A stretch of 9,474 nucleotides of DNA from Actinomycetes bacterium (GTDB lineage Bacteria > Actinomycetota > Acidimicrobiia > Acidimicrobiales > RAAP-2). The DNA is taken from contig JAJZFO010000062.1 in assembly GCA_021805305.1 (NCBI GenBank), positions 1 through 9,474 on the forward strand. The letters are read 5' to 3'. The notes under the pieces were generated by a model. That model did not search any database, had not been told where the DNA came from, and saw only the letters and a program-made list of their open reading frames with translations. Within the stretch, counting starts at the first letter, position 1. The number at the start of each line of letters is the position of its first letter. This document shows, in pieces, positions 1-7,327 of the stretch. The position numbers and the translations under genes are program-made.

Positions 1-1
1 G

Positions 2-1153
2 GCCCTCGAGGAGAATTGCGCGGAGTTCGACGTCACCCTCTTTCCCCGGGGACACGAGAACCAGGGCATCGTGCACGTCATCGGACCCGAACTCGGGGTC
101 ACCCAGCCCGGGATGACCATCGTCTGTGGCGATTCGCACACCTCGACCCACGGGGCGCTGGGCGCCCTGGCCTTCGGCATCGGCACCAGTGAAGTGGAAC
201 ACGTGTTGGCGACCCAGACGTTGCCCCAACAGCGCGCGCGGACCATGGCCGTCGTCGTCGACGGCCCCGCTCCCGACGGCGTCACCGCCAAGGACATCGT
301 GCTCGCGATCGTCAAGACCCTGGGCACGGGGGGTGGCGCCGGCCACGTCATCGAATATCGCGGACGGGCGATACGCGACCTCTCGATGGAGGGCCGCATG
401 ACCCTGTGCAACATGAGTATCGAGGCGGGCGCGCGCGCCGGTCTCGTGGCGGTGGACGACACCACCATCGAGTACCTGCGGGGTCGCCCGGGCGTCCCCT
501 CCGGCGCGGACTTCGACTTGGCGGCGCAGCGCTGGCGGAGCTTCGTCTCCGACGACGACGCGGTCTTCGACACCACGGTGACCCTCGACGCGGCGGACCT
601 CGTGCCCTGCATCACCTGGGGCACCAACCCCGCCCAGGTCGTGTCCCTCGACGGCGTGGTGCCCGACCCCGCCGACTTCGCCGACCCCGACGTCGCCAGT
701 ACCACCGAGCGATCCCTGGCCTACATGGGCCTCACCCCCGGTACACGCATCAAAGAGATTCCGGTCGACGTCGTCTTCATTGGTTCCTGCACCAACTCGC
801 GCATCGAAGACCTGCGCGCCGCCGCCGCGGTGGCCCGTGACCACCGCGTCGCGGCCACCGTGCGCGCCCTGGTGGTGCCCGGATCGCACCGCGTGAAGGC
901 CCAGGCCGAAGACGAGGGTCTCGATCAGGTCTTTCTGGCGGCGGGCTTCGAGTGGCGCGAGCCGGGTTGTTCGATGTGTCTGGGCATGAACCCCGACCAG
1001 CTCCAGCCGGGCCAGCGCAGCGCGTCCACGTCGAACCGCAATTTCGAGGGACGCCAGGGTCGCGGTGGCCGCACGCACCTGGTGTCACCGGCGGTAGCCG
1101 CGGCGAGCGCGATCCTCGGTCGATTCGCTACCCCCGATGAGGTGATGTCATGA
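2..1153 (+). CDS. leuC: 3-isopropylmalate dehydratase large subunit, 5' end outside the window
   Basis: This is the large subunit of isopropylmalate isomerase, which converts 2-isopropylmalate to 3-isopropylmalate in leucine synthesis and works in the cytoplasm as a heterodimer with LeuD. The reading frame is open to the left edge: before the GTG at 71 it already reads [14 protein letters not shown], a typical LeuC stretch, so 71 is not the start. About 383 residues are visible, and by family length (about 465) roughly 80 N-terminal residues are missing. The aconitase-type signatures are present: [20 protein letters not shown], then GSCTNSR, then [10 protein letters not shown]. The three cysteines that hold the [4Fe-4S] cluster are encoded at 788-790, 968-970 and 977-979, so the visible part looks intact. 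The stop overlaps the leuD start (ATGA at 1150-1153), and the leuD Shine-Dalgarno lies inside the end of this gene, implying translational coupling. The identification is very secure. Confidence 0.97.
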   Translation, partial: ALEENCAEFDVTLFPRGHENQGIVHVIGPELGVTQPGMTIVCGDSHTSTHGALGALAFGIGTSEVEHVLATQTLPQQRARTMAVVVDGPAPDGVTAKDIVLAIVKTLGTGGGAGHVIEYRGRAIRDLSMEGRMTLCNMSIEAGARAGLVAVDDTTIEYLRGRPGVPSGADFDLAAQRWRSFVSDDDAVFDTTVTLDAADLVPCITWGTNPAQVVSLDGVVPDPADFADPDVASTTERSLAYMGLTPGTRIKEIPVDVVFIGSCTNSRIEDLRAAAAVARDHRVAATVRALVVPGSHRVKAQAEDEGLDQVFLAAGFEWREPGCSMCLGMNPDQLQPGQRSASTSNRNFEGRQGRGGRTHLVSPAVAAASAILGRFATPDEVMS

Positions 1154-1773
1154 AGGCCGTCCGCGTCATTGAAGCTCGCGCCGTACCCCTCGAGCGTTCC
1201 GACGTCGACACCGACCAGATCATCCCCTCGGACTGGCTCAAGCGCGTCGAGCGCACGGGCTTCGGGCGCGGTCTCTTCAGCGAGTGGCGCGACGACCCCG
1301 CCTTCGTCCTCAACGACCCGCGTTTCACCGGCGCGCGCGTACTGGTCGCCGGACCGAGATTCGGCACGGGATCGTCGCGCGAGCACGCCGTCTGGGCCTT
1401 GATGGATTACGGCTTCGAGGCCATCATCGCGCCCTCCTTCGGCGACATCTTCCGCAACAATTCCTCCAAGCAGGGACTCGTGATCGCCCAGTTGAGCGCG
1501 ACGGACGTCGAGGCGCTGACCGCCCTGATCCACCAGGACCCCCAGCGACTCGTCGTCGTCGACGTGGAGAAGATGCTGGTCGAGGTCCCCGCCGCGGGGT
1601 GGGTGGCCACCTTCGACCTCGACCCCATGACCCGTGAACGACTGCTCAACGGATGGGACGACATCGGCTTGACGCTACGCCACGAGAGCGAGATCACGAC
1701 GTTCGAGGCGCACGCGCACGCCCCGACGCTGCGGGGGCTCTTCGACGAATCCGGTCACGTCCTCGCGCGCTGA
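1150..1773 (+). CDS. leuD: 3-isopropylmalate dehydratase small subunit
   Basis: This is the swivelling small subunit that completes the LeuCD isomerase of leucine synthesis. It has 207 residues, the normal length for LeuD. Family motifs are clear: [16 protein letters not shown] near residues 16-31, the [17 protein letters not shown] substrate-loop motif around 68-84, and [17 protein letters not shown] around 95-111. The ATG start is supported by GAGG at 1139-1142, seven bases upstream, inside the leuC coding region, and by the ATGA overlap with leuC. The stop codon TGA (1771-1773) directly abuts the stop codon of the opposing PQ-loop gene, forming TGATCA, so there is no room for a terminator between them. 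A transcript from leuCD must therefore run antisense into the neighbouring gene unless Rho acts. Confidence 0.97.
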   Translation: MKAVRVIEARAVPLERSDVDTDQIIPSDWLKRVERTGFGRGLFSEWRDDPAFVLNDPRFTGARVLVAGPRFGTGSSREHAVWALMDYGFEAIIAPSFGDIFRNNSSKQGLVIAQLSATDVEALTALIHQDPQRLVVVDVEKMLVEVPAAGWVATFDLDPMTRERLLNGWDDIGLTLRHESEITTFEAHAHAPTLRGLFDESGHVLAR

Positions 1774-2394
1774 TCAGTTCGCGAACGCCTCGGCACCCAC
1801 CAGGTCGACCTGTTCTTGGCGGTGGCGACGAACCGCCAACGTGCCGATGACCACGCTGGCGGTACCGGAGAACCCACTCGCGACGAGCGCCGCCCCGAGG
1901 TGCGCGTGCGCGTAGTAGACGATCCACAGCGTGGCGGTCGCCGCACTGATGAACCACGACGCCGACGACACGCCGCTGGTGTCGCGCGAACGCATGAGGT
2001 GCACGAACTGGGGAACGCGCAGCAGCGTCATCGCCACCCCCGACCCGTACACGCACCACGCCCAACCGCCGACGAGGCCCGGCACCATACAGGTGGCCAC
2101 GAATAACGCGAGGGCCTGACTCGAACCGCGACGTCGCCGCCACGGCTTGAGGCGCACGACGATGAACCACTGCAGGGGCCACGCCAACGCGCTGCCCGCA
2201 AAGATCGCCAATGAGTGCGCGCTCAGGTCACCGTAGGCCATCCAGAACCCGCTGAGCAGGGAAAACATGAGCCAGGTCGCCAGTGACACGCCGTCGATCC
2301 CCTGGGTCGTGACCCGTCGAAACTGGGCCCACATGGACAAGGTCCCCGCCCCCACCGCCGTCCAAGAGATCAGCGCGAAAAAGGTGGGGGACAC
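1774..2394 (-). CDS. PQ-loop / SWEET-like seven-helix membrane transporter
   Basis: The 206-residue protein is almost entirely hydrophobic. I count seven likely membrane helices, at about residues 4-22, 38-56, 60-82, 92-112, 115-132, 144-163 and 166-189, which fits a 3+1+3 layout. Two related segments are visible: one starts AQF at residue 23 and continues GIDGVSLATW, and the other starts PQF at 128 and continues TSGVSSASW; only the second keeps the canonical PQ. In this superfamily bacterial SemiSWEETs have one three-helix unit and dimerise, while eukaryotic SWEETs fuse two units and carry sugars passively. The substrate here cannot be read from sequence. GTG at 2394 is the only start possible close by, because an in-frame TAG lies four codons upstream. 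There is no Shine-Dalgarno, but a TAGGCT box sits six bases before the start, suggesting a leaderless message. The gene follows leuA on the same strand after a 136-bp gap, so co-transcription by readthrough is possible but not required. Confidence 0.85.
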   Translation of the reverse strand: MSPTFFALISWTAVGAGTLSMWAQFRRVTTQGIDGVSLATWLMFSLLSGFWMAYGDLSAHSLAIFAGSALAWPLQWFIVVRLKPWRRRRGSSQALALFVATCMVPGLVGGWAWCVYGSGVAMTLLRVPQFVHLMRSRDTSGVSSASWFISAATATLWIVYYAHAHLGAALVASGFSGTASVVIGTLAVRRHRQEQVDLVGAEAFAN

Positions 2395-2400
2395 ACCACC

Positions 2401-2406
2401 AGCCTA
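2401..2406 (-). promoter_or_regulatory. Candidate leaderless promoter (-10 TAGGCT) of the PQ-loop gene
   Basis: On the minus strand TAGGCT matches TANNNT and is followed by exactly six bases and then the GTG start at 2394, so transcription could begin on the start codon. The -35 region is poor (TTCGCC at 2423-2428, 16-bp spacing, three of six matches). An A8 tract on this strand (2442-2449) falls at about -48 to -55, where an UP-like element could act. The support is the spacing rule shared with other genes in the window. Confidence 0.4.
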
Positions 2407-2414
2407 GGACTGCA

Positions 2415-2449
2415 CGGCGAGTGGCGAATCGCTCCTCGCAATTTTTTTT
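2415..2449 (+). terminator. Candidate rightward intrinsic terminator
   Basis: On the + strand an imperfect hairpin can be drawn: outer stem CGG (2415-2417) with TCG (2436-2438), inner stem GAGTGG (2419-2424) with TCGCTC (2429-2434), one C/C mismatch, three G-U pairs and a CGAA loop. Three bases later comes T8 (2442-2449). It would stop leuCD transcripts that have run antisense through the PQ-loop gene, since nothing terminator-like lies nearer leuD. The same T8 may instead be an A-tract upstream element for the minus-strand promoter. The stem is weak, so this is tentative. Confidence 0.35.
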
Positions 2450-2464
2450 GATGACGATTGCGTC

Positions 2465-2480
2465 ACGCGCCCTGGCGCGT
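2465..2480. repeat. Inverted repeat downstream of leuA
   Basis: ACGCGC, loop CCTG, GCGCGT forms a perfect 6-bp stem with a four-base loop, about 50 bp beyond the leuA stop. A second hairpin, CGACC with GGTCG (2504-2517), is closer to the stop. Neither is followed by a T tract on the minus strand, so they could be RNA 3'-end structures or U-less terminators of leuA, but intrinsic termination cannot be claimed. Confidence 0.3.
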
Positions 2481-2530
2481 CCCGCGGACGCACCCGCTCG
2501 CACCGACCCCGAGGTCGCGACGCGACGGGC

Positions 2531-4288
<1,758 letters not shown>

Positions 4289-4289
<1 letters not shown>

Positions 4290-4324
4290 TATCGAAGAAG
4301 AAGCTCGCGGCATTCACTGGTCAT
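4289..4324 (-). CDS. leuA leader peptide MTSECRELLLR
   Basis: This 11-codon open frame precedes the terminator in front of leuA. Codons 8-10 are three consecutive Leu codons, all CTT, which is a rare choice in a genome that mostly uses CTC and CTG. This would make translation sensitive to charged tRNA-Leu supply. The ATG is six bases after a TACAAT -10 box, so the transcript probably begins on the A of the start codon and is translated without a Shine-Dalgarno. The peptide itself probably has no function beyond being translated. Leu-rich leader peptides before leuA are an established theme in Actinobacteria; the assignment rests on position, the Leu run, the downstream hairpins and the promoter together. 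Confidence 0.88.
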
Positions 4325-4330
4325 CGTCCC

Positions 4331-4358
4331 ATTGTACCGCGCGGCGGCCCGGTGTCCA
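4331..4358 (-). promoter_or_regulatory. Promoter of the leu leader–leuA transcript
   Basis: On the minus strand the -35 TGGACA (4353-4358) matches TTGACA at five of six positions, and the -10 TACAAT (4331-4336) matches TATAAT at five of six, with a 16-bp spacer. Six bases separate the -10 from the ATG of the leader peptide at 4324, predicting transcription start on that A. It is the strongest promoter-like sequence I found in the window. Confidence 0.8.
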
Positions 4359-4368
4359 GGGGGAGCGG

Positions 4369-4374
4369 TACAGT
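4369..4374 (+). promoter_or_regulatory. Candidate -10 box (TACAGT) for the small membrane protein
   Basis: TACAGT fits TANNNT and ends seven bases before the ATG at 4382, again predicting a leaderless or nearly leaderless message. No good -35 is seen at 16-18 bp. It is divergent from the leu leader promoter, with about 57 bp between the two predicted start sites, so the two promoters share flanking DNA and could influence each other. Confidence 0.45.
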
Positions 4375-4381
4375 GAGTCTC

Positions 4382-4531
4382 ATGGGCTTCCTTAAAATCC
4401 TCCTCAAGCTTCTGGTACTCCTCCTCATCGGGGCCGCCATCGCCGGCGTCGTGGCGCTGGTCAAGAAACCCGCCGCCGATCCCGTCTCCTTCGAGCACTG
4501 GCCCGACGTCCCGCGCAAGGTTGTCGCGTAG
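4382..4531 (+). CDS. Small single-span membrane protein, 49 residues
   Basis: The ATG at 4382 opens a 49-codon frame. The protein has a basic N-terminus (MGFLKILLK), a hydrophobic helix over about residues 6-27, a KKP boundary at 28-30, then a short tail containing SFEHWPDVPRK. That is the composition of a bitopic membrane peptide with the tail possibly on the cytoplasmic side. I do not recognise a named family; short actinobacterial membrane proteins with a Trp-Pro-rich tail are common among hypotheticals. The frame remains open far upstream antisense to leuA, but that extension is arginine-rich and implausible, and the attenuator and promoter lie inside it. No Shine-Dalgarno precedes the ATG, which fits the TACAGT leaderless promoter. 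The aldo/keto reductase starts 33 bp after the stop, so the two may be co-transcribed. Confidence 0.65.
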   Translation: MGFLKILLKLLVLLLIGAAIAGVVALVKKPAADPVSFEHWPDVPRKVVA

Positions 4532-4537
4532 CCTTTA

Positions 4538-4556
4538 CTACGAACGTCATTCGTAG
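4538..4556 (+). promoter_or_regulatory. Perfect 7-5-7 inverted repeat over the reductase Shine-Dalgarno
   Basis: CTACGAA (4538-4544) and TTCGTAG (4550-4556) are exact reverse complements around a five-base CGTCA spacer. The right arm shares two bases with the AGGAGG Shine-Dalgarno (4555-4560) of the following aldo/keto reductase. As DNA it has the size of a dimeric repressor operator; as RNA it is a 7-bp hairpin that could hide part of the ribosome binding site. A TAGCCT box at 4529-4534 could be the -10 of a promoter whose start site would fall at the left arm, but no -35 is evident. Confidence 0.55.
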
Positions 4557-4564
4557 GAGGCAAG

Positions 4565-5545
4565 ATGTCAGAGATGCAATATCGTCGCGTGGGCCGGTCG
4601 GGATTGCGGGTCAGTGTGCTGTCCTTCGGCAGCTGGGTCACCTTCGCTAACACCAACCAGCTCGAGACCGCGACCCAGGCCGCGGAGTGTCTGTCGGTCG
4701 CCCGGGCCGCGGGCGTCAATTTCTTCGACAACGCCGAAGGGTACGCCGAGGGTGAATCCGAGCGGGTCATGGGCGCGGCCTTTCGCGAGCTCGGCTGGCG
4801 CCGTCACGAGTACGTGGTCTCCACCAAGCTCTACTGGGGCCTGCACGACGTGGTCAACATGAAGAACACCCTCAACCGCAAGTACCTCACCCAGGCCATC
4901 GAGGGTTCCCTCGAGCGCCTCGGGCTGGATTTCGTGGACCTCGTCTATTGCCACCGCCCCGACCGCACGACGCCGATCGAGGAGACGGTCTGGGCGATGA
5001 GCGACATGATCAGTCGGGGCCAGGCCCTGTACTGGGGTACCTCGGAGTGGTCGGCCGACGACATCCGGGCCGCCTGGGAGATCGCGGAGCGCCACCACCT
5101 GCACAAGCCGATCGTGGAGCAACCCCAGTACAACCTCCTGCACCGAGAGCGAGTGGAGAAGGAGTACGCGCGACTCTACGAAGACATCGGCCTGGGCACC
5201 ACCATCTGGTCGCCCCTGGCCTCGGGCCTCTTAACCGGCAAGTACCAGCAAGGGATACCCGAGGGGTCCCGCGCCACGCTACCGGGCTACGAGTGGCTCC
5301 GCGCGTCGATGACGAGACCGGAGTCGCTCGCGAAGGTGGACCGGCTCCTCGCCATCGCCCACGAGCTCGACGTCTCGCTGTCGCACCTGGCGCTCGCCTG
5401 GTGCGTCAAGAACCCCCGCGTGTCGAGCGTCATCACCGGCGCCTCGTCCGCCGCCCAAGTACGTGACAACATGGCCGCGCTCGACGCGGTGGAACTGTTG
5501 AACGACGAGGTCATGGGCCGCATCGACACCGCCCTGGCGGAATAG
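4565..5545 (+). CDS. Aldo/keto reductase, Kv-beta (AKR6) type
   Basis: The 326-residue protein is a cytoplasmic NADP(H)-dependent TIM-barrel oxidoreductase. The catalytic tetrad of the superfamily is complete: Asp55, Tyr60 (in [14 protein letters not shown]), Lys88 and His130 (in [10 protein letters not shown]). The stretches [39 protein letters not shown] and [13 protein letters not shown] closely resemble the potassium-channel beta subunit and YghZ-like branch, which reduces aldehydes and ketones including methylglyoxal-type compounds. The exact substrate here is unknown. The ATG start is fixed by AGGAGG at 4555-4560, four bases upstream. That site is overlapped by a perfect inverted repeat, suggesting specific control. 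The downstream flavoprotein gene lies in the same frame, 18 bases after the TAG stop, so the two probably form an operon. Confidence 0.93.
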   Translation: MSEMQYRRVGRSGLRVSVLSFGSWVTFANTNQLETATQAAECLSVARAAGVNFFDNAEGYAEGESERVMGAAFRELGWRRHEYVVSTKLYWGLHDVVNMKNTLNRKYLTQAIEGSLERLGLDFVDLVYCHRPDRTTPIEETVWAMSDMISRGQALYWGTSEWSADDIRAAWEIAERHHLHKPIVEQPQYNLLHRERVEKEYARLYEDIGLGTTIWSPLASGLLTGKYQQGIPEGSRATLPGYEWLRASMTRPESLAKVDRLLAIAHELDVSLSHLALAWCVKNPRVSSVITGASSAAQVRDNMAALDAVELLNDEVMGRIDTALAE

Positions 5546-5563
5546 TCCGCTCCCCCCACCACC

Positions 5564-6796
5564 GTGAGCGACGACGCCGACGTCATCGTGGTGGGCGCGG
5601 GCCTCGCGGGTCTGCGCGCGGCCCACGTTCTCAATGACGCGGGACGGCGCGTGGTGCTCGTGGACTCGTCGCCGCGAGTGGGCGGGCGCTTGGCGTCGCG
5701 CGAGGTGGACGGGCACGTGCTCGACCGGGGCTTTCAGCTGATCAATCCGGCGTACCCCGAGTTGGCGGCCTCCGGCGTGATGGACGGCTTCGACCTTCGC
5801 CGTTTCTCGTCGGTGGTGCGCTTCACCGACGGGGACACGTCCTTCGAACTCGGCGATCCGCGCCGGGATCCGCGCCGCGCCTGGACCGCGCTGCGCCACC
5901 CCGACCTCGGCGTCACCGACGCGCTCAAGCTCGGCTTCGCGTTAGGGGTACTGCGCTTCTCCTCGGCCGCCGCCATCGTCAAGGGACCCGACCTCGCCAC
6001 CCGTGACGCCCTGCGGCGCCTGCGCGTGAGCGAGCGCGCCATCGACGGCGTCGTCGCACCGTTCCTGCGCGGCACGCTCCTCGACGACGACCTCGCGACG
6101 TCGTGGCACTACAGTGCCCTGGTCCTTAAGAGCTTCACGCGTGGTCGCCCGGGCACTCACCCCCGCGGCGTCGCGGCGCTGGCCGACGCCTTCGCGTCGC
6201 GATTGACGTCGACGACCCTCCGCCTCGGGGAGACCGTTCGCCGGGTCAGCGCCCATTCGGTGCACACCGAGGGCGCCCGCTACGACGCGCGAGCGGTCAT
6301 CGTCGCGACCGACGCCACCAGCGCCCATTCACTCCTGGCGATCCCCGACCCCGGGTGGCGAGCGCAGACGACCTGGTGGCTCTCCCTCCCGCGCGTCCCT
6401 GACGCCACCCAGCTGCGCATCGACACGCGACGCCGGTTCCTCTCGAGCGCGTTAGACCTCGCCAGCGCGGCCCCCGAACGCGCGCCCCTCGGTCGTTCGC
6501 TCATCGGCGCCAGCGCCAACGGCGAGTTCACGGCCGACCACGACGCCGCCGTGCGCGACGACGTCGCTCGCCTCTACGGCGTCCCCGTCCGTGAGGTGGA
6601 CCTGATCGCCCGCGACGTCGTGGCGAAAGCCCTACCGGTCCTGGGCCTGCCCCTCGACCTGCACCGCTCATCGGAGCGCGACGGGGTGATCGTCGCGGGG
6701 GACTTCCTGCAGACGCCCTCGATACAGGGCGCGCTCGTCAGTGGGCGCCGCGCCGCGCGACGAGCGCTCGTGCGATCAGTCGCCGGAGGGCAGTGA
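5564..6796 (+). CDS. FAD-dependent oxidoreductase, amine oxidase / phytoene desaturase-like
   Basis: The 410-residue protein begins with a Rossmann FAD site: GAGLAG at residues 11-16, Asp34 closing the second strand (VVLVDSS) where Glu is commoner, and RVGGR at 38-42, typical of the amine oxidase, protoporphyrinogen oxidase and carotenoid desaturase superfamily. The C-terminal FAD motif is clear: VAGDFLQTPSIQGALVSG near residues 377-394. No transmembrane segment or signal peptide is evident, and the substrate cannot be assigned. The GTG at 5564 is the first candidate start after the reductase stop, but it has no Shine-Dalgarno; the sequence just upstream is C-rich (TCCCCCCACCACC). Translation may depend on ribosomes arriving from the reductase, which ends 18 bases upstream in the same frame. 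The 3' end overlaps the convergent exported-protein gene by 21 bp. Confidence 0.88.
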   Translation: MSDDADVIVVGAGLAGLRAAHVLNDAGRRVVLVDSSPRVGGRLASREVDGHVLDRGFQLINPAYPELAASGVMDGFDLRRFSSVVRFTDGDTSFELGDPRRDPRRAWTALRHPDLGVTDALKLGFALGVLRFSSAAAIVKGPDLATRDALRRLRVSERAIDGVVAPFLRGTLLDDDLATSWHYSALVLKSFTRGRPGTHPRGVAALADAFASRLTSTTLRLGETVRRVSAHSVHTEGARYDARAVIVATDATSAHSLLAIPDPGWRAQTTWWLSLPRVPDATQLRIDTRRRFLSSALDLASAAPERAPLGRSLIGASANGEFTADHDAAVRDDVARLYGVPVREVDLIARDVVAKALPVLGLPLDLHRSSERDGVIVAGDFLQTPSIQGALVSGRRAARRALVRSVAGGQ

Positions 6797-7174
6797 GGGC
6801 GAGGTCGTCGTCGTGGTGCTCAGCGGCGGCAACAGTGGCGAGCGCGGTGGCGGACCTAATTTGGCGAGGGCCGCTTGCCAATCCGCGATGTCGGTGGTGC
6901 GCGCCTGATTGAAGTCGGCGCGCGCCAGGTAGACGTCGGCCGGGGACGTCGCGGCGGCCATCGCCGCGAGTTCGTCGGCTTTGGCGGCGTCGATCTGGCG
7001 GTGCAGGGTGAGGTCGATGGCGTCGGTGGCCACCTGGTAGGCGTGCAGGGCGACCCGGTACTGCGGCATCGTCATCACCGGGTGCGACGGGTCCGCACCG
7101 GCGCTCGGCGCCGCGACGGCGAGTGTCGTCATCACCGCCAGTGCCACCATCGCACGCCCGGCCCACTTACTCAC
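6776..7174 (-). CDS. Small exported protein of unknown function
   Basis: From the GTG at 7174 the product is 132 residues. It has a clear Sec-type signal peptide: SKWAGR, a hydrophobic core at about 9-22, and a likely signal peptidase site after Ala27 in PSAGA|DPSH. The mature part is Ala- and Asp-rich and predicted helical (about 40-104), and ends in a low-complexity Pro/Thr tail containing GPPPRSPLLPPL and five threonines. There are no cysteines, no lipobox and no sortase motif. I do not recognise a family. Another GTG at 7180 has GGAGGAGG seven bases upstream. I prefer 7174 because a TATAGT -10 at 7196-7201 would start transcription near 7189, leaving AAGGAG (7179-7184) five bases before 7174 as the usable Shine-Dalgarno. 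The open frame extends further to 7237, but that puts arginine-rich residues before the signal peptide. The gene end overlaps the flavoprotein gene. Confidence 0.75.
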   Translation of the reverse strand: MSKWAGRAMVALAVMTTLAVAAPSAGADPSHPVMTMPQYRVALHAYQVATDAIDLTLHRQIDAAKADELAAMAAATSPADVYLARADFNQARTTDIADWQAALAKLGPPPRSPLLPPLSTTTTTSPSLPSGD

Positions 7175-7195
7175 GCCCACTCCTTGTCCTCCTCC

Positions 7196-7201
7196 ACTAT
7201 A
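7196..7201 (-). promoter_or_regulatory. Candidate -10 (TATAGT) of the exported-protein gene
   Basis: Minus-strand TATAGT differs from TATAAT at one position. A start site near 7189 would give a 5' leader of about 15 bases containing AAGGAG before the GTG at 7174. No convincing -35 is present at 16-18 bp. The promoter is divergent from that of the response regulator. Confidence 0.5.
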
Positions 7202-7220
7202 GGGACGGGTCCTTAGAAAA

Positions 7221-7253
7221 CGATGTGAGAACGTCACGAGAGCGATGAGAATC
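7221..7253. repeat. Three 11-bp direct-repeat-like units upstream of the response regulator
   Basis: The units are CGATGTGAGAA (7221-7231), CGTCACGAGAG (7232-7242) and CGATGAGAATC (7243-7253). They begin with CG in exact 11-bp phase; units 1 and 3 share CGATG and units 1 and 2 share GAGA at the same offset. OmpR-family regulators bind tandem half-sites spaced about one helical turn. The array lies about 57-89 bp upstream of the predicted start at 7310, a position from which activation is usual. This is a candidate only, as the matches are imperfect. Confidence 0.35.
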
Positions 7254-7297
7254 GCGACGGCCCGCTGGTTCGCCCCCTCCGCGCGCGCGCCGGGCGT

Positions 7298-7303
7298 TAC
7301 GCT
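7298..7303 (+). promoter_or_regulatory. Candidate -10 (TACGCT) of the two-component operon
   Basis: TACGCT fits TANNNT and is followed by exactly six bases and an ATG at 7310, the same geometry as the leu leader promoter. No good -35 exists at 16-18 bp (the region is C- and CG-rich), consistent with a promoter that needs an activator. Confidence 0.42.
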
Positions 7304-7309
7304 CCTCCT

Positions 7310-7327
7310 ATGGAGTTTCCCCGATGA
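7310..7327 (+). CDS. Possible leaderless mini-ORF MEFPR before the response regulator
   Basis: ATG at 7310 opens a five-codon frame (MEFPR) whose TGA at 7325-7327 overlaps the response regulator ATG at 7324 (ATGA). It starts six bases after the TACGCT box, so it would be the first codon of the transcript and be read without a Shine-Dalgarno. Ribosomes ending at the TGA could restart on the overlapping ATG, coupling the regulator to leaderless initiation. The alternative is that the GGAG inside it (7312-7315) is simply the regulator's Shine-Dalgarno, with an eight-base spacer. Confidence 0.4.
   Translation: MEFPR

Noticed and set aside
6779..6840. Short GTC/GTG triplet repeats near the end of the exported-protein gene
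   Set aside because: They simply encode the Thr/Ser-rich tail and are too short and imperfect to call a microsatellite.
7175..7237. Longer N-terminus for the exported protein
   Set aside because: It would cover the TATAGT promoter and place arginine-rich residues ahead of a clear signal peptide; starts at 7174 or 7180 fit better.
7225..7237. CRP-like GTGA-N5-TCAC inverted repeat
   Set aside because: The half-sites are only four bases and the spacer is five instead of six; it overlaps the 11-bp units, which explain the region as well.
7279..7291. Alternating CG tract, possible Z-DNA
   Set aside because: About 11 bases of alternating CG is expected now and then in DNA this GC-rich, and nothing links it to function.
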